Shown: positions 9,367 through 18,323 of the stretch, one piece after another
How positions within the stretch are numbered: position 1 is the first letter of the stretch
Layout of the letters: the number at the start of each line of letters is the position of its first letter
Assembly (NCBI GenBank): GCA_964538355.1
Contig: CAZIFC010000007.1
Span: 19,271 to 83,270 of the forward strand
Origin: Bilophila sp964538355
GTDB lineage: Bacteria; Desulfobacterota; Desulfovibrionia; Desulfovibrionales; Desulfovibrionaceae
Direction: 5' to 3'
Length of the DNA: 64,000 bases
Made by a program: the position numbers and the translations under genes
The notes under the pieces: model-generated
Told to the model about the DNA's origin: nothing
Seen by the model: only the letters and a program-made list of their open reading frames with translations
The model's database searches: none

Positions 9367-10532
9367 CAGAGCATGAAGCAAAGCCTTCCGCCGCGCCTTC
9401 CGGTGCGGCGGAAGAAGTGGAAATCTTGCTGGATTCCCCGATAGAGGAATCCAAGGATGTGCCCGGGGCGGATGACGCTCCGGGCGTCTCCGGTTCCGGG
9501 GCGGTCGAAGAGGCTGCCGTATCGGGCGGGCCTTCCTCTGCCGGAGATGCCGCCGTGGTTGCGTCCGCGGAAGCGGACTCCGCTGTGGCGGCAGGGCCGG
9601 AGGGTTCATCCCCTGCCGATGGGGAGCACCCGGAATCTGCGGAGTCTGCGGAAGTAGCGGAACCCGCCGAAGGCGCGTCGTCGCCGTGGCCTCGGGAGGA
9701 TCTGCCCGTTGCCGCGTCCGGCGGCGAACCGCCAGCCCCCGTGGACCCGCCCGCCGAAAAGGAAGAGGAACCCGAGGAAGAAGCTCCCATGACGCTTCTG
9801 GAACATCTCGGGGAGCTTCGCAAGCGGCTCGTGCGGGGATTCCTTGCCGTGCTGGTGGGCTTTTTTGCCTGCTACGGCTTTGCCCAGCAGCTTTTTTACT
9901 ACCTGTCGCTGCCGCTCCTGAAGGTCATGCCCGCCGACTCCAAGTTCATCTATACGGGGGTTGCGGAAGGCTTTTTTGTAGACCTGAAGGTTTCCTTTGT
10001 GGCGGGGCTTTTTGTGGCATGCCCGTTCCTGTTCTATCAGATCTGGGCGTTCATTGCGCCGGGGCTGTATGAAGAGGAAAAGCGGTATGTCATGCCTCTG
10101 GCCCTGCTTTCGGCGGCGTTTTTCCTGCTTGGCGGGGTGTTCTGCTATTTCGGCGTATTCCCCTTCGCCTTCGAATTTTTCATGAGCTATTCGACCGGCA
10201 ACATCGTGGCGATGCTGTCGATCAACGAATATCTGAGCTTCGCGCTCAAGATGATGCTTGCCTTCGGGCTGGTGTTCGAGATGCCCCTGTTCAGCTTTTT
10301 CCTGTCGCGCATGGGCATCATTACCGCGCAGAAAATGCGGGATGTCCGCAAGTACGCGGTGTTGGCAGTCTTTGTCATTGCGGCTATTCTGACGCCGCCG
10401 GATGTCTTCTCCCAGCTTATGATGGCTGGCCCCATGCTGATCCTGTATGAAATCAGCATCGGCGTCGCCGCGCTGGTGGGCAAGAAAAAGATGCAGAAGG
10501 CAGAAGCGGAAAAGGGACAGGAGAACGCATGA
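9363..10532 (+). CDS. tatC: Sec-independent translocase TatC with long acidic N-terminal extension
   Basis: Twin-arginine signal receptor and channel subunit. The standard TatC core begins at about residue 143 with MTLLEHLGELRKRL and has six membrane helices, ending in a lysine-rich tail. Before it lie about 140 residues of Ala/Glu/Ser/Pro-rich, acidic, probably disordered sequence that TatC proteins usually lack; the core alone would be 248 residues, the normal length. The long start is favoured by the ATGA overlap with tatB and an upstream purine-rich site, while ATG 9789 is an alternative start with a weak ribosome site. Stop overlaps hisB. Confidence 0.88.
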   Translation: MTEHEAKPSAAPSGAAEEVEILLDSPIEESKDVPGADDAPGVSGSGAVEEAAVSGGPSSAGDAAVVASAEADSAVAAGPEGSSPADGEHPESAESAEVAEPAEGASSPWPREDLPVAASGGEPPAPVDPPAEKEEEPEEEAPMTLLEHLGELRKRLVRGFLAVLVGFFACYGFAQQLFYYLSLPLLKVMPADSKFIYTGVAEGFFVDLKVSFVAGLFVACPFLFYQIWAFIAPGLYEEEKRYVMPLALLSAAFFLLGGVFCYFGVFPFAFEFFMSYSTGNIVAMLSINEYLSFALKMMLAFGLVFEMPLFSFFLSRMGIITAQKMRDVRKYAVLAVFVIAAILTPPDVFSQLMMAGPMLILYEISIGVAALVGKKKMQKAEAEKGQENA

Positions 10533-11116
10533 ACCGGATCGGACATATCGCCAGAACGACCTCGGAAACCGACATCGACCTGACTCTTTGTCTTGAAGGC
10601 GGTGGAAACATTGCCGTAAAGACAGGCTTCGGCTTGCTGGACCACATGCTCACGCTGACGGCTTTTTGGGCGGGGTTTGATCTTTCCCTGTCCTGCAAGG
10701 GTGATCTGCACATCGACGCGCACCATTCCGCCGAGGATATCGCGTTGTGCCTCGGGCAGGCCCTGGCGCAGGCCGTCGGTGACCGGAAAGGCATTGCGCG
10801 GGTCGGTTTCGCCCGCGTGCCGATGGATGAGGCTCTGGCGGAAGTCACGCTCGACATTTCCGGGCGTCCGTGGCTGGAGTGGCGGGGTGACGAGCTTTTG
10901 CCCCCTGTCCTTGCCGGTGAAGAGCGCGATCTCTGGCGTGAGTTTTACAAGAGCTTTGCCGCCGCCGCCCGCATGAACGTGCATGTGGCTTTTCTGTATG
11001 GCCGGAACGGGCATCACTTGCTGGAATCCGCGGCCAAGGGGCTGGGGCTTGCCCTGGCACAGGCCGTTTCGCTCACAGGTAACGTGGTGCGGAGCACCAA
11101 AGGGAGTCTGGACTGA
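10529..11116 (+). CDS. hisB: Imidazoleglycerol-phosphate dehydratase
   Basis: 195-residue monofunctional HisB, histidine step 6 (imidazole glycerol phosphate to imidazole acetol phosphate). Metal-binding motifs are present: LLDHML near residue 35, IDAHHSAEDIALCLGQAL at about 61-78, and GHHLLESAAKGLGLAL near 155-170. No phosphatase domain, so the HisB-N activity must be encoded elsewhere. Overlaps tatC by four bases and shares a base with the next gene. Confidence 0.95.
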   Translation: MNRIGHIARTTSETDIDLTLCLEGGGNIAVKTGFGLLDHMLTLTAFWAGFDLSLSCKGDLHIDAHHSAEDIALCLGQALAQAVGDRKGIARVGFARVPMDEALAEVTLDISGRPWLEWRGDELLPPVLAGEERDLWREFYKSFAAAARMNVHVAFLYGRNGHHLLESAAKGLGLALAQAVSLTGNVVRSTKGSLD

Positions 11117-11757
11117 TGCGCGGACTGACTCGTCGTTTGTTCTGTCTGGCGGTTTTGGCCGTTTCGTTGGGCTTGTTTGCCGGTTGCCAGAAGTCGGCTC
11201 CGAATATCGTGCCGGATCTTCCCGCGTTGAAGATCGGCGTCGTGGGAGCCGTCCAGCCTATGGGGACAACGGACCTGCTGGCCGGCTTCATCCCCGAGGA
11301 TCGGGTGCTGGCTTCCGACAAGGCCATCACGGAGCTGAATGAAAACCTGATGAAGCAGCTCAAGGCCGAAACGCGCCGTTCCTATGTGTTTATTCCGAGC
11401 GTGTCGGGAGCCGATCCCCGCGCCCGCAGCGGTGCGTTGGCGTATTGGACCAAGGTGGGCAAGGACATGGGCGTGGATCTGCTCATTGTTCCGCAAGTCC
11501 TCGACTGGCACGAGCGGGCGGGCAGTGCGGCTGGCGTGACGACCTCCGCTGCGGTGAATATGGATTATTATCTGATTGACGTGCGCGAGGCGGACGGTGC
11601 GCTGGTGTCCCGGTCGCACTTCAAGGAAAAGCAGATCGGCCTGAGCGACAACCTGATGAATTTTGACACGTTCCTGAAGCGTGGAGCCAAGTGGCTTACG
11701 GCTCAGGAGCTTGCGGCGGAAGGCATCCAGAAGATGATCAAGGAGTTTGGCTTATGA
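11116..11757 (+). CDS. Predicted lipoprotein of unknown function
   Basis: 213 residues. A basic start, a hydrophobic segment and a lipobox (GLFAGC, lipidated Cys at about residue 22) indicate a lipoprotein signal peptide. The mature part has an alpha/beta look with IGVVGAVQPM, VDLLIVPQVLDWHERAG and a later YYLIDVREADG strand. This faintly recalls periplasmic nucleotide-binding-like or GNA1162-type lipoproteins, but I do not recognise a family with confidence. It is stitched between hisB and hisA with overlapping codons on both sides (TGATG and ATGA), so it is co-translated with histidine enzymes although its product must be in the envelope. Confidence 0.8.
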   Translation: MRGLTRRLFCLAVLAVSLGLFAGCQKSAPNIVPDLPALKIGVVGAVQPMGTTDLLAGFIPEDRVLASDKAITELNENLMKQLKAETRRSYVFIPSVSGADPRARSGALAYWTKVGKDMGVDLLIVPQVLDWHERAGSAAGVTTSAAVNMDYYLIDVREADGALVSRSHFKEKQIGLSDNLMNFDTFLKRGAKWLTAQELAAEGIQKMIKEFGL

Positions 11758-12491
11758 TTTTGTTTCCCGCGGTAGACATTCAGGGCGGGCAGGCCGTGCG
11801 CCTCAGAAAGGGGCGTGCCGAAGACTCCACGGTTTTTTCTGATGATCCGGTGGCGGCTGCGCTGAAATGGCAGGAACAGGGTGCGAAGTTTCTCCACCTT
11901 GTGGATCTGGATGGTGCGTTTCAGGGCGTTTCGCCGAATACGGATTTGGTGAGCCGGATTTGTTCCGCCCTGTCCATCCCCGTGCAGCTTGGCGGGGGTA
12001 TCCGGGACGAGGAAACCGCCCATCGCTGGCTTGATGCCGGTGTGACCCGCCTGATCATCGGTACGCTGGCGTTGGAAGATCCGAAGAGGTTCGCGGCGTT
12101 GTGCCATGCCTGCCCCGGCCGGATCGGGGTTTCGCTCGATGCCGAAAACGGACGCCTCAAGACGCGCGGCTGGGTGGGCGATACGCCGTACACGGTGGAT
12201 GATGTCGTTCCCCGTCTGGCCGACGACGGCGCGGCGTTCCTTGTGTATACCGATATCGAGCGCGACGGGATGCAGACGGGCGTGAATGTGCCCGCGCTGA
12301 CGCATCTGGCCCAGACCAGTGCCGTGCCGGTCATCGCCGCGGGCGGCGTTGCCACGCTGGATGACGTGAAGGCGTTGTATCCCCTGTCCGTATCCGCGAA
12401 CCTCGAAGGCGCGATCAGCGGTCGGGCCATTTATGAAGGCACGCTGGATCTCCGCGAGGCGATGGACTGGATCGCCGCGCAGGGGAAATAG
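11754..12491 (+). CDS. hisA: Phosphoribosylformimino-5-aminoimidazole carboxamide ribotide isomerase
   Basis: 245-residue TIM-barrel isomerase of histidine biosynthesis (ProFAR to PRFAR). Half-barrel repeats are visible: FPAVDIQGGQAVRL with catalytic Asp near residue 8, LVDLDGAFQG, QLGGGIRDEETA and the second-half YTDIERDGMQTG and IAAGGVATLDDV. The ATG at 11754 overlaps the stop of the preceding lipoprotein gene. A large hairpin follows the stop. Confidence 0.95.
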   Translation: MILFPAVDIQGGQAVRLRKGRAEDSTVFSDDPVAAALKWQEQGAKFLHLVDLDGAFQGVSPNTDLVSRICSALSIPVQLGGGIRDEETAHRWLDAGVTRLIIGTLALEDPKRFAALCHACPGRIGVSLDAENGRLKTRGWVGDTPYTVDDVVPRLADDGAAFLVYTDIERDGMQTGVNVPALTHLAQTSAVPVIAAGGVATLDDVKALYPLSVSANLEGAISGRAIYEGTLDLREAMDWIAAQGK

Positions 12492-12505
12492 GGAAACGAT
12501 TTGCG

Positions 12506-12547
12506 GGGAAAGGGAACACCTTTCTGGAGCGAGGTGCTCCCTTTCCC
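12506..12547 (+). terminator. Long hairpin after hisA
   Basis: GGGAAAGGGAACACCT (12506-12521) pairs with 12532-12547 at 15 of 16 positions with a 10-base loop. It probably ends the tat-his transcript, but no T-run follows, so it may instead act on RNA stability. Confidence 0.6.
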
Positions 12548-12643
12548 AGGCTCTCCCTCCTCTTCCAAAGGCGTTCGTGCTTGTCGAATCCCTGTTCGGC
12601 GTTCGGGGAACGCATGAAAAATCGGAAGAGCGGGAAAAAAGTG

Positions 12644-12672
12644 TTGACTTCGGCAATGGGGTCTTGTAGAAG
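12644..12672 (+). promoter_or_regulatory. Promoter of tRNA-Ala
   Basis: TTGACT at 12644-12649 and a TAGAAG-like -10 element after 17 bases, ending 13 bases before the tRNA. Confidence 0.5.
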
Positions 12673-12685
12673 ATTCCTCACGCAT

Positions 12686-12761
<76 letters not shown>

Positions 12762-12767
12762 GATTTT

Positions 12768-12802
12768 GAAGGGTTCGTAGCAATACGGACCCTTCCTTTT
12801 TT
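12768..12802 (+). terminator. Terminator of tRNA-Ala
   Basis: GAAGGGTTCG pairs with CGGACCCTTC (9 of 10) around an 8-base loop and is followed by six T. Confidence 0.85.
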
Positions 12803-12870
12803 GTGCGCTTTCCGGTGCGGAGGCGGGGAGGATTCCCTTGCCTCAGGGCTGCGGAATGTGCGGCTATAGG

Positions 12871-12905
12871 AAAAACGCCCGAACGGAAGGTTCGGGCGTT
12901 TTCTG
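12871..12905. terminator. Bidirectional terminator between tRNA-Ala and msrBA
   Basis: CGCCCGAAC-GGAA-GGTTCGGGCG with an A-run on the left and a T-run on the right, so it can serve both strands; its main client is msrBA on the minus strand. Confidence 0.85.
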
Positions 12906-12916
12906 TTTGTGGGGCC

Positions 12917-13771
12917 TCAGGACGAGTTCCCGAATGGTTGGACGCGCAGGTGGCAGCCTCCGCGTCCGGTGCGGGCTGCAAAATCCTGATGATACGCCTC
13001 GGCAGGGTAGAAAGCCGCGGCGGGGAGCAGTTCGGTTGCCACGGCATAGCCGCGTGCCCTGAGCTGTTCCATCAGGGAAAGAGCCGTTTGTTTCTGCTCC
13101 TCGTTTACATAGAAAATGGCGGAGCGGTATTGCGGGCCGATATCCGGGCCTTGCCTGTCGATTTGGGCGGGATCGTGGATCTCGAAGAACAGCCGGGCCA
13201 GCGTCTCGTAGGAAACCTGTGCCGGATCGAAGCGTACGCGGACGGTTTCCGCGTGGCCTGTGCGTCCCGTGCAGACCTGCTCGTAGGTCGGATTGGGAAC
13301 CGTGCCGCCGGCATAGCCGGATTCGGCATCGCAGACCCCGGGAACGGACTGGAAGGCATCCTCCACCCCCCAGAAGCAGCCGCCTGAAAAAAAGGCCTCT
13401 TCCGTGCAGGATTGCGGCTTTTCGGGCGTAAATTCCAGAGACAGGGAGTTGACGCAATGCCGGGTGTTCTTGGAGGTAAAGCCTTCGCCTTCAAAAACGT
13501 GTCCGAGGTGCCCGCCGCAGGAGGCGCAGACGATTTCCATGCGCTGCCCGTCAGGATCGGGACGCCGGATGACGGCTCCGGGGATGGCCTCGTCGAAGGA
13601 GGGCCAGCCGCAGCCGGAATCGAATTTGTCTTGGGAGTGGTACAGGGCCGCCCCGCAGCGTCGGCAGGCATAGGTTCCGTCGGCCTTGTGGTTCCAGTAG
13701 CGGCCGCTGAACGGGGGTTCCGTCGCACCGTGGGCAATGACTTGTTCTTCATTGTGGGTCAAGGGTCGCAT
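12917..13771 (-). CDS. msrBA: Bifunctional methionine sulfoxide reductase MsrB-MsrA
   Basis: 284-residue fusion repairing both epimers of methionine sulfoxide. The N-terminal MsrB half (about 1-125) has two zinc CxxC pairs (CRRC and CASC) and the catalytic cysteine in NTRHCVNSLSLEF. The C-terminal MsrA half (about 130-284) starts with the active-site GGCFWGVEDAF and contains YAGG and the HAETVRV region, with a late cysteine in GGCHLRV. The order is MsrB then MsrA. ATG 13771 has a perfect AAGGAGG; upstream in-frame codons are ignored. No obvious signal peptide, so it is probably cytoplasmic. Confidence 0.95.
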   Translation of the reverse strand: MRPLTHNEEQVIAHGATEPPFSGRYWNHKADGTYACRRCGAALYHSQDKFDSGCGWPSFDEAIPGAVIRRPDPDGQRMEIVCASCGGHLGHVFEGEGFTSKNTRHCVNSLSLEFTPEKPQSCTEEAFFSGGCFWGVEDAFQSVPGVCDAESGYAGGTVPNPTYEQVCTGRTGHAETVRVRFDPAQVSYETLARLFFEIHDPAQIDRQGPDIGPQYRSAIFYVNEEQKQTALSLMEQLRARGYAVATELLPAAAFYPAEAYHQDFAARTGRGGCHLRVQPFGNSS

Positions 13772-14061
13772 GATGCCTCCTTGAATGCGTCGTATGCCAG
13801 AGAGGTATGTCTTTTTGTAAAAATGGCAATGAGCGGATGGCGGGAAAGGCCGGGTGCGGAAAGCAGGAAGCCAATCATGCATTGCGGTTTGTAATGAATG
13901 ATTGCATCCTGCACGGAGATGCCCGGGCGGGGGAATGGCAGTGGTGTGGGATCATGCGTTTTTTGCCCTGGCATGGCGTTTGAAAGGTTTTTCCGGTTTT
14001 GTGCCGGACGGGTGCGGTGTTCTGGGAGCAGGAACGGAAAAACGTTTTGAAAGGTGATCCT
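13772..14061. other. Divergent intergenic region msrBA / KdpD-like
   Basis: Holds the start regions of both divergent genes. A TGGCATGGCG stretch near 13969 resembles half of a sigma54 promoter but lacks the GC at the -12 position, so I do not call it. No gene seen. Confidence 0.4.
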
Positions 14062-15189
14062 ATGGATGGTTTTGCGGAGCTGATCGAGCGCAAGCGGCAG
14101 GGTTCGCTCAAGGTGTATTTGGGATACGCGGCGGGGGTCGGCAAGACCTACGCCATGCTGCAGGAAGGGATACGGCTCAGGCAGCAGCATGTGGACGTGG
14201 CAATCGGCTACCTTGAGCCGCATGCCCGCCCGGAAACGCAGGCCCTTGGGGAAGAGCTGGAAACGATTCCGCCCCGGGAGTGGCGGGTGGGGGACGCCGT
14301 ATTCCGGGAGATGGACGTGGAGGCCATCCTTGCCCGCAGGCCGCAGGTGGCTCTGGTGGACGAGCTGGCGCATACCAATGCCGACGGTTCGCCCAACGCC
14401 AAGAGATATGCTGATGTGCTGGAGATTCTGGCGCAGGGTGTCAATGTCATTTCCACGCTCAACGTCCAGCATCTGGAATCGGTGGCGGCACGGGTAGAGG
14501 ACGCGACCGGCATTGCCGTCAGGGAGCGGATTCCCGATGCGGTGCTGCGCCGGGCCGATCAGGTGGTCAACGTGGACGTGACCAAGGAAGAGTTGCGGGA
14601 GCGTCTGCGGCAGGGGAAGATTTATGCTCCCGAGCAGGCGGAGCGGGCGTTATCGGCCTTTTTTACCTATGAAAACCTGTCGTTTTTGCGTGAATTGTGC
14701 CTGCGCGAGGCTTCGGGCGATCAGGTCCGCAAGATTGAGGCGCAGGAGCTTCTCCGCCCCGCGCTGGCGGGCTGTGCGGTGGAGGCCGTCATGGTGGCCC
14801 TAAGCTCCGTGCCCACGGATGCCGAGGCCTTGGTCCGCCGAGGCGTGCGGATGGCGAACCAGCTCGGGTCGCCCTGCTATGTGGTGTATGTCCGCAGGCC
14901 TCAGGAAAGCCCTACCCGCATCGATGCCGGAATCCAGCGGCTGCTTCAGAACAATTTGCAGCTCGCCACCCGGCTTGGCGCGGAGGTCGTGCAGCTTGAG
15001 GGGGTGGATATTGCCGAGACGCTGGTCAATTTTGCCAGCGAGCGCAACGTCCGCCATGCCATTTTCGGAAAATCCCGGCTGACGCCCCTGCGGGAGCGGA
15101 TCCGCGGTTCGTTTCTGCTGGATTTCCTGTATGAGGCCGTGGGCGTTGACGTCCATGTCGCCAACGTCACTCCCAAGCACATGAAGTGA
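14062..15189 (+). CDS. Stand-alone KdpD sensor domain plus Usp domain
   Basis: 375 residues equal to the cytoplasmic N-terminal part of KdpD (K+/osmotic sensor). The KdpD domain (about 1-215) has the P-loop LGYAAGVGKTYAML, the Walker B-like ALVDELAHTNADGS and VISTLNVQHLES. A Usp-like domain fills about 240-375. The membrane segments and histidine kinase present in full KdpD are absent; the next gene supplies a separate kinase. Start at 14062 has AAGGTGA upstream. No kdpFABC genes are nearby. I recall a similarly split KdpD next to a kinase and a sigma54 regulator in Desulfovibrio vulgaris. Confidence 0.85.
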   Translation: MDGFAELIERKRQGSLKVYLGYAAGVGKTYAMLQEGIRLRQQHVDVAIGYLEPHARPETQALGEELETIPPREWRVGDAVFREMDVEAILARRPQVALVDELAHTNADGSPNAKRYADVLEILAQGVNVISTLNVQHLESVAARVEDATGIAVRERIPDAVLRRADQVVNVDVTKEELRERLRQGKIYAPEQAERALSAFFTYENLSFLRELCLREASGDQVRKIEAQELLRPALAGCAVEAVMVALSSVPTDAEALVRRGVRMANQLGSPCYVVYVRRPQESPTRIDAGIQRLLQNNLQLATRLGAEVVQLEGVDIAETLVNFASERNVRHAIFGKSRLTPLRERIRGSFLLDFLYEAVGVDVHVANVTPKHMK

Positions 15190-15196
15190 GCCTGCC

Positions 15197-16969
15197 ATGA
15201 TTGTTCTGCCTACCATGCACAAGGGAATACGGCGTTCCTTTTTGCGTCTTGTGTTGCTGTTCGGTGCGCTTGGCCTGCTGCTGGTTGCCGGGATTACGGT
15301 TGCATGGCGCGTGCCTGCGGAGCTTATCCGCATGAATTATGATTCCATTTCCTACGCGCAGACGATGTATCAGGCCATGAACGGCATCCGCTTTCCCGAT
15401 CTGTATCCCGAGAACAGCGTTTCCGGCTGGGCCGGGCTGTTTTCCGATGCCGTGGAACGCGCCGAGGCCAACGTGAGCGAAACGGCCGAGCGCGGCATCG
15501 TCGCGGATCTGCGGACCGCGTGGGAGGCATACCGGGACACCCCGGACAACGCGCACTACCGGACGCTGGAAAAACAGATTCAGGAGCTGGTGCGGGTCAA
15601 TGAGCGGGGCATGTTCCACCGGCTCGATCGGAACACCCGGTTTCGGAACATCATGCTGGCGGTGACGGCGGCGGCGTTTGTTCTGGGGACGTTCTGGGCT
15701 TTTTTGATGGCGGACAGCGTGGCGCAGCGTCTGGCGCATCCGCTCAGGAGGGCGGCGGAGCTGTTCCGCGACCGTCCGCAGCTTGGGGGGAGCCTGCACC
15801 TGCCGGAACCGCAGACGCTGGAAGTCCGGCTGCTGTTCGACGAGCTGTCGCGGCTGTGGGAACGCCTTGGCGAGCTGGATGCCCTGAATGTCCACAAGCT
15901 GGTGGCGGAGAAAAGGAAGCTGGAGATCATCCTTGAGTCTGTGGAGGATGGGGTGCTGGTTTTGGATGCCTCTGGACTGGTGGCTCTGGTCAGCCTCAGG
16001 ATGATCGGCTTTTTGGGCCTGGAGCCTTCGGAGGTGCAGGGCAGGCCCTGGAATGACCTGTCTACCCTGTCGCCCAACTACATGGCCCTGCGGGAGGGGC
16101 TTTCCGTGGATATGCAGGCCGTGCGGGAAATTGCCCTGCGCGTCGAGGGCGAGGAACGCCTGTATGCGGCCCGGAGGCGAGCCTTGATCAATGCCGAGGG
16201 CACGGAGACGGGGCAGGTCTTTTTGTTGAGCGACGTTACGGAACGGCGGCGGCGTGACGTGCTGCGTTCCGAAATGATGGACTGGATTTCCCACGAGCTG
16301 AAGACCCCCATGCAGTCCCTCGGGCTGGCGGCGGATCTCATGGCCCGGCGTTCCGGGCTGGATGAGGAAATGGCCATGCTGGTTGAAACCGTGGGGCAGG
16401 ACGCCGCCCGCCTGCGTACCGTGGCCCGCCAGTTCATGGACATCGCCCGCATGAGTCCGGCCATGCTTCAGCTTGTTCCTGAAAATGTGCCCCTTGCGGA
16501 CAGGGTGCGCGAGTGGCTGGCCCCGTTTCGTCTGGTGGCCCGGGAGTCCGGCGAACGGCTGGAGCTGGAGGTTCCCGAAACGCCGCTGATCGTGACCATA
16601 GACGCGGACCGTTTTGCGTGGGTGGTTTCGAATCTTGTCTCCAACGCGCTGCGGATGGGCAAGGCAGGCTCCACGGTTCGGGTTGTTCTCGCACGCGGGG
16701 CGGACGAGGCCGTCCTGCGGGTGGAGGACGACGGGCCGGGCATTGCTCCCGAGCTGGAAGAGCGGCTGTTCGAGCCGTTCTCGCACGGGCGCACTGCCGG
16801 AAGGCGGCTCGGGCTGGCGGGGCTGGGGTTGGCGATCACCCGGGACATCGTGGAGGCGCATGGCGGGGTGATCCAGTATGCCCGCCGCGCGGGAGGCGGA
16901 TCGATTTTTACCGTGTTGCTGCCGCTGGCGAAGGAGGAAACGCACCATGCTGCACGTTCTGGTTGCTGA
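15197..16969 (+). CDS. Membrane sensor histidine kinase
   Basis: 590 residues. Two membrane helices (about 14-38 and 152-172) flank a periplasmic sensor loop of about 110 residues with no recognisable family. Then come a HAMP-like linker, a PAS-like domain (about 240-345), the dimerisation H-box DWISHELKTPMQS near residue 365, and a HATPase domain with N box VVSNLVSNALRM (about 475), VEDDGPGIAPE and GLAGLGLAI. All catalytic motifs are intact. It begins seven bases after the KdpD-like gene and overlaps the regulator gene by 23 bases, so the three form one signalling operon. Confidence 0.9.
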   Translation: MIVLPTMHKGIRRSFLRLVLLFGALGLLLVAGITVAWRVPAELIRMNYDSISYAQTMYQAMNGIRFPDLYPENSVSGWAGLFSDAVERAEANVSETAERGIVADLRTAWEAYRDTPDNAHYRTLEKQIQELVRVNERGMFHRLDRNTRFRNIMLAVTAAAFVLGTFWAFLMADSVAQRLAHPLRRAAELFRDRPQLGGSLHLPEPQTLEVRLLFDELSRLWERLGELDALNVHKLVAEKRKLEIILESVEDGVLVLDASGLVALVSLRMIGFLGLEPSEVQGRPWNDLSTLSPNYMALREGLSVDMQAVREIALRVEGEERLYAARRRALINAEGTETGQVFLLSDVTERRRRDVLRSEMMDWISHELKTPMQSLGLAADLMARRSGLDEEMAMLVETVGQDAARLRTVARQFMDIARMSPAMLQLVPENVPLADRVREWLAPFRLVARESGERLELEVPETPLIVTIDADRFAWVVSNLVSNALRMGKAGSTVRVVLARGADEAVLRVEDDGPGIAPELEERLFEPFSHGRTAGRRLGLAGLGLAITRDIVEAHGGVIQYARRAGGGSIFTVLLPLAKEETHHAARSGC

Positions 16970-18278
16970 TGATGATCCGGGGATTGTCCGCACCTTGCTG
17001 TTGAGCCTCAAGGCTCTGGGCTGTTCTCCCGTGGGCGTGGACAGCGCAGAGGCTGCACTGCGGACGCTGGAGGGCGGGCAGCCCGATCTCCTGCTGACGG
17101 ATATGCGTATGGAAGGCCTTTCCGGGGTGGAGCTGGTGCAGGAAACCCGGAACCGCTGGCCCGGTGTGGTGTGCGTGGTGATGACGGCCTTCGCCTCCTA
17201 TGAAAATGCCGTATCCGCCATCAAGGCCGGGGCGTACGACTACCTCCCCAAGCCGTTCACGACGGATCAGCTGGAGCATCTTGTCCGCAAGGTGGAGCTG
17301 CTGGTGGAGCTTAAGCGCGAGAATGCCCGGCTTCGGGCCGGTATCGGAGACTGGTTTGACGGGCTGACCTCCCCGAAGATTCAGGCCCTCAGGAGCGTGG
17401 TCGAGCGGGTTGCCCCGAGTGAGGCGACGGTGCTGCTCTCCGGGGAGACGGGTTCTGGCAAAACGGAGCTGGCCCGCGCCATCCATCGGCGATCTTCGCG
17501 GGCCGACAAGACGCTTGTGGAGGTGACCTGTACCGCCATTGCCGAAAACCTTTTCGAGTCCGAGGTGTTCGGGCATGTGAAGGGCGCGTTTACCGGTGCG
17601 GTGCGCGACCGGGAGGGCAAGTTCGAGCTGGCTGACGGAGGAACGCTGTTTCTTGACGAGATAGGGGAGCTTTCGGCGGCGGCTCAAGCCAAGCTGCTGC
17701 GGTTCCTTGAAGATCGTGTTATCGAGCGGGTCGGGGGAAATGTTCCCATCCGGCTGGACGTGCGTGTCATCGCCGCCACCAACAGGGATCTTGCCGCCAT
17801 GATCCGGGCCGGAACCTTCCGCGAGGATTTGTACTATCGGCTGAACGTGTTCGAATGTGTGGTTCCTCCGCTGCGCGAGCGTTCCGAGGATATCGAGCCG
17901 CTCGCCGCGAGGCTGCTTCATGCCGCTGCCGCACGGTATGGGGAACCCCCCGTGCTTTCACCGGCGGTTCGGCATGCCCTGCGGGGGTACGGCTGGCCCG
18001 GCAATGTCCGCGAGCTTCGCAATGTTATGGAACGGCTGGCCCTGCTGGCCTCCGGGCGGGAGGCAACCCTTGCGGATCTGCCTCCGGCGTTGACGGAAGG
18101 GCTGGCGGGAGTGGCGGCGGAGCAGGGCGCGGAGCCGCATATCCTGACGCTGAAGGAGCTGGAGGCGGAACATGTCCGGCGAGTGCTGGGGCTTGGGGTC
18201 AGCATGGAGCGTGCTGCGGAGCTTTTGGGGATCAATACGGTTACGCTTTGGCGCAAACGCAAGGAACTGGGAGCCTGA
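16947..18278 (+). CDS. Sigma54-dependent response regulator (NtrC family)
   Basis: 443 residues. The receiver domain (about 1-120) has acidic DDD near 8-10, phospho-acceptor Asp51 in LLTDMRMEG and KPF near 104. The AAA+ domain has Walker A GETGSGKTEL (about 165), an intact GAFTGA loop (about 213) needed to contact sigma54, and Walker B GTLFLDEIGE. A Fis-type helix-turn-helix ends the protein (MERAAELLGINTVTLWRKR). ATG 16947 has AAGGAGG upstream. Target genes are unknown; since partner genes sense potassium in KdpD systems, a distant kdp operon is a candidate. Confidence 0.93.
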   Translation: MLHVLVADDDPGIVRTLLLSLKALGCSPVGVDSAEAALRTLEGGQPDLLLTDMRMEGLSGVELVQETRNRWPGVVCVVMTAFASYENAVSAIKAGAYDYLPKPFTTDQLEHLVRKVELLVELKRENARLRAGIGDWFDGLTSPKIQALRSVVERVAPSEATVLLSGETGSGKTELARAIHRRSSRADKTLVEVTCTAIAENLFESEVFGHVKGAFTGAVRDREGKFELADGGTLFLDEIGELSAAAQAKLLRFLEDRVIERVGGNVPIRLDVRVIAATNRDLAAMIRAGTFREDLYYRLNVFECVVPPLRERSEDIEPLAARLLHAAAARYGEPPVLSPAVRHALRGYGWPGNVRELRNVMERLALLASGREATLADLPPALTEGLAGVAAEQGAEPHILTLKELEAEHVRRVLGLGVSMERAAELLGINTVTLWRKRKELGA

Positions 18279-18323
18279 AACCGGGTGATATACCGTTTCG
18301 CTTGAGCAAGAAGGAGGTTGGAG

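Noticed and set aside
7417..9609. 730-codon open frame antisense to guaA and tatB
   Set aside because: Composition artefact with His/Gly/Ala-rich nonsense sequence; the plus-strand genes are unambiguous.
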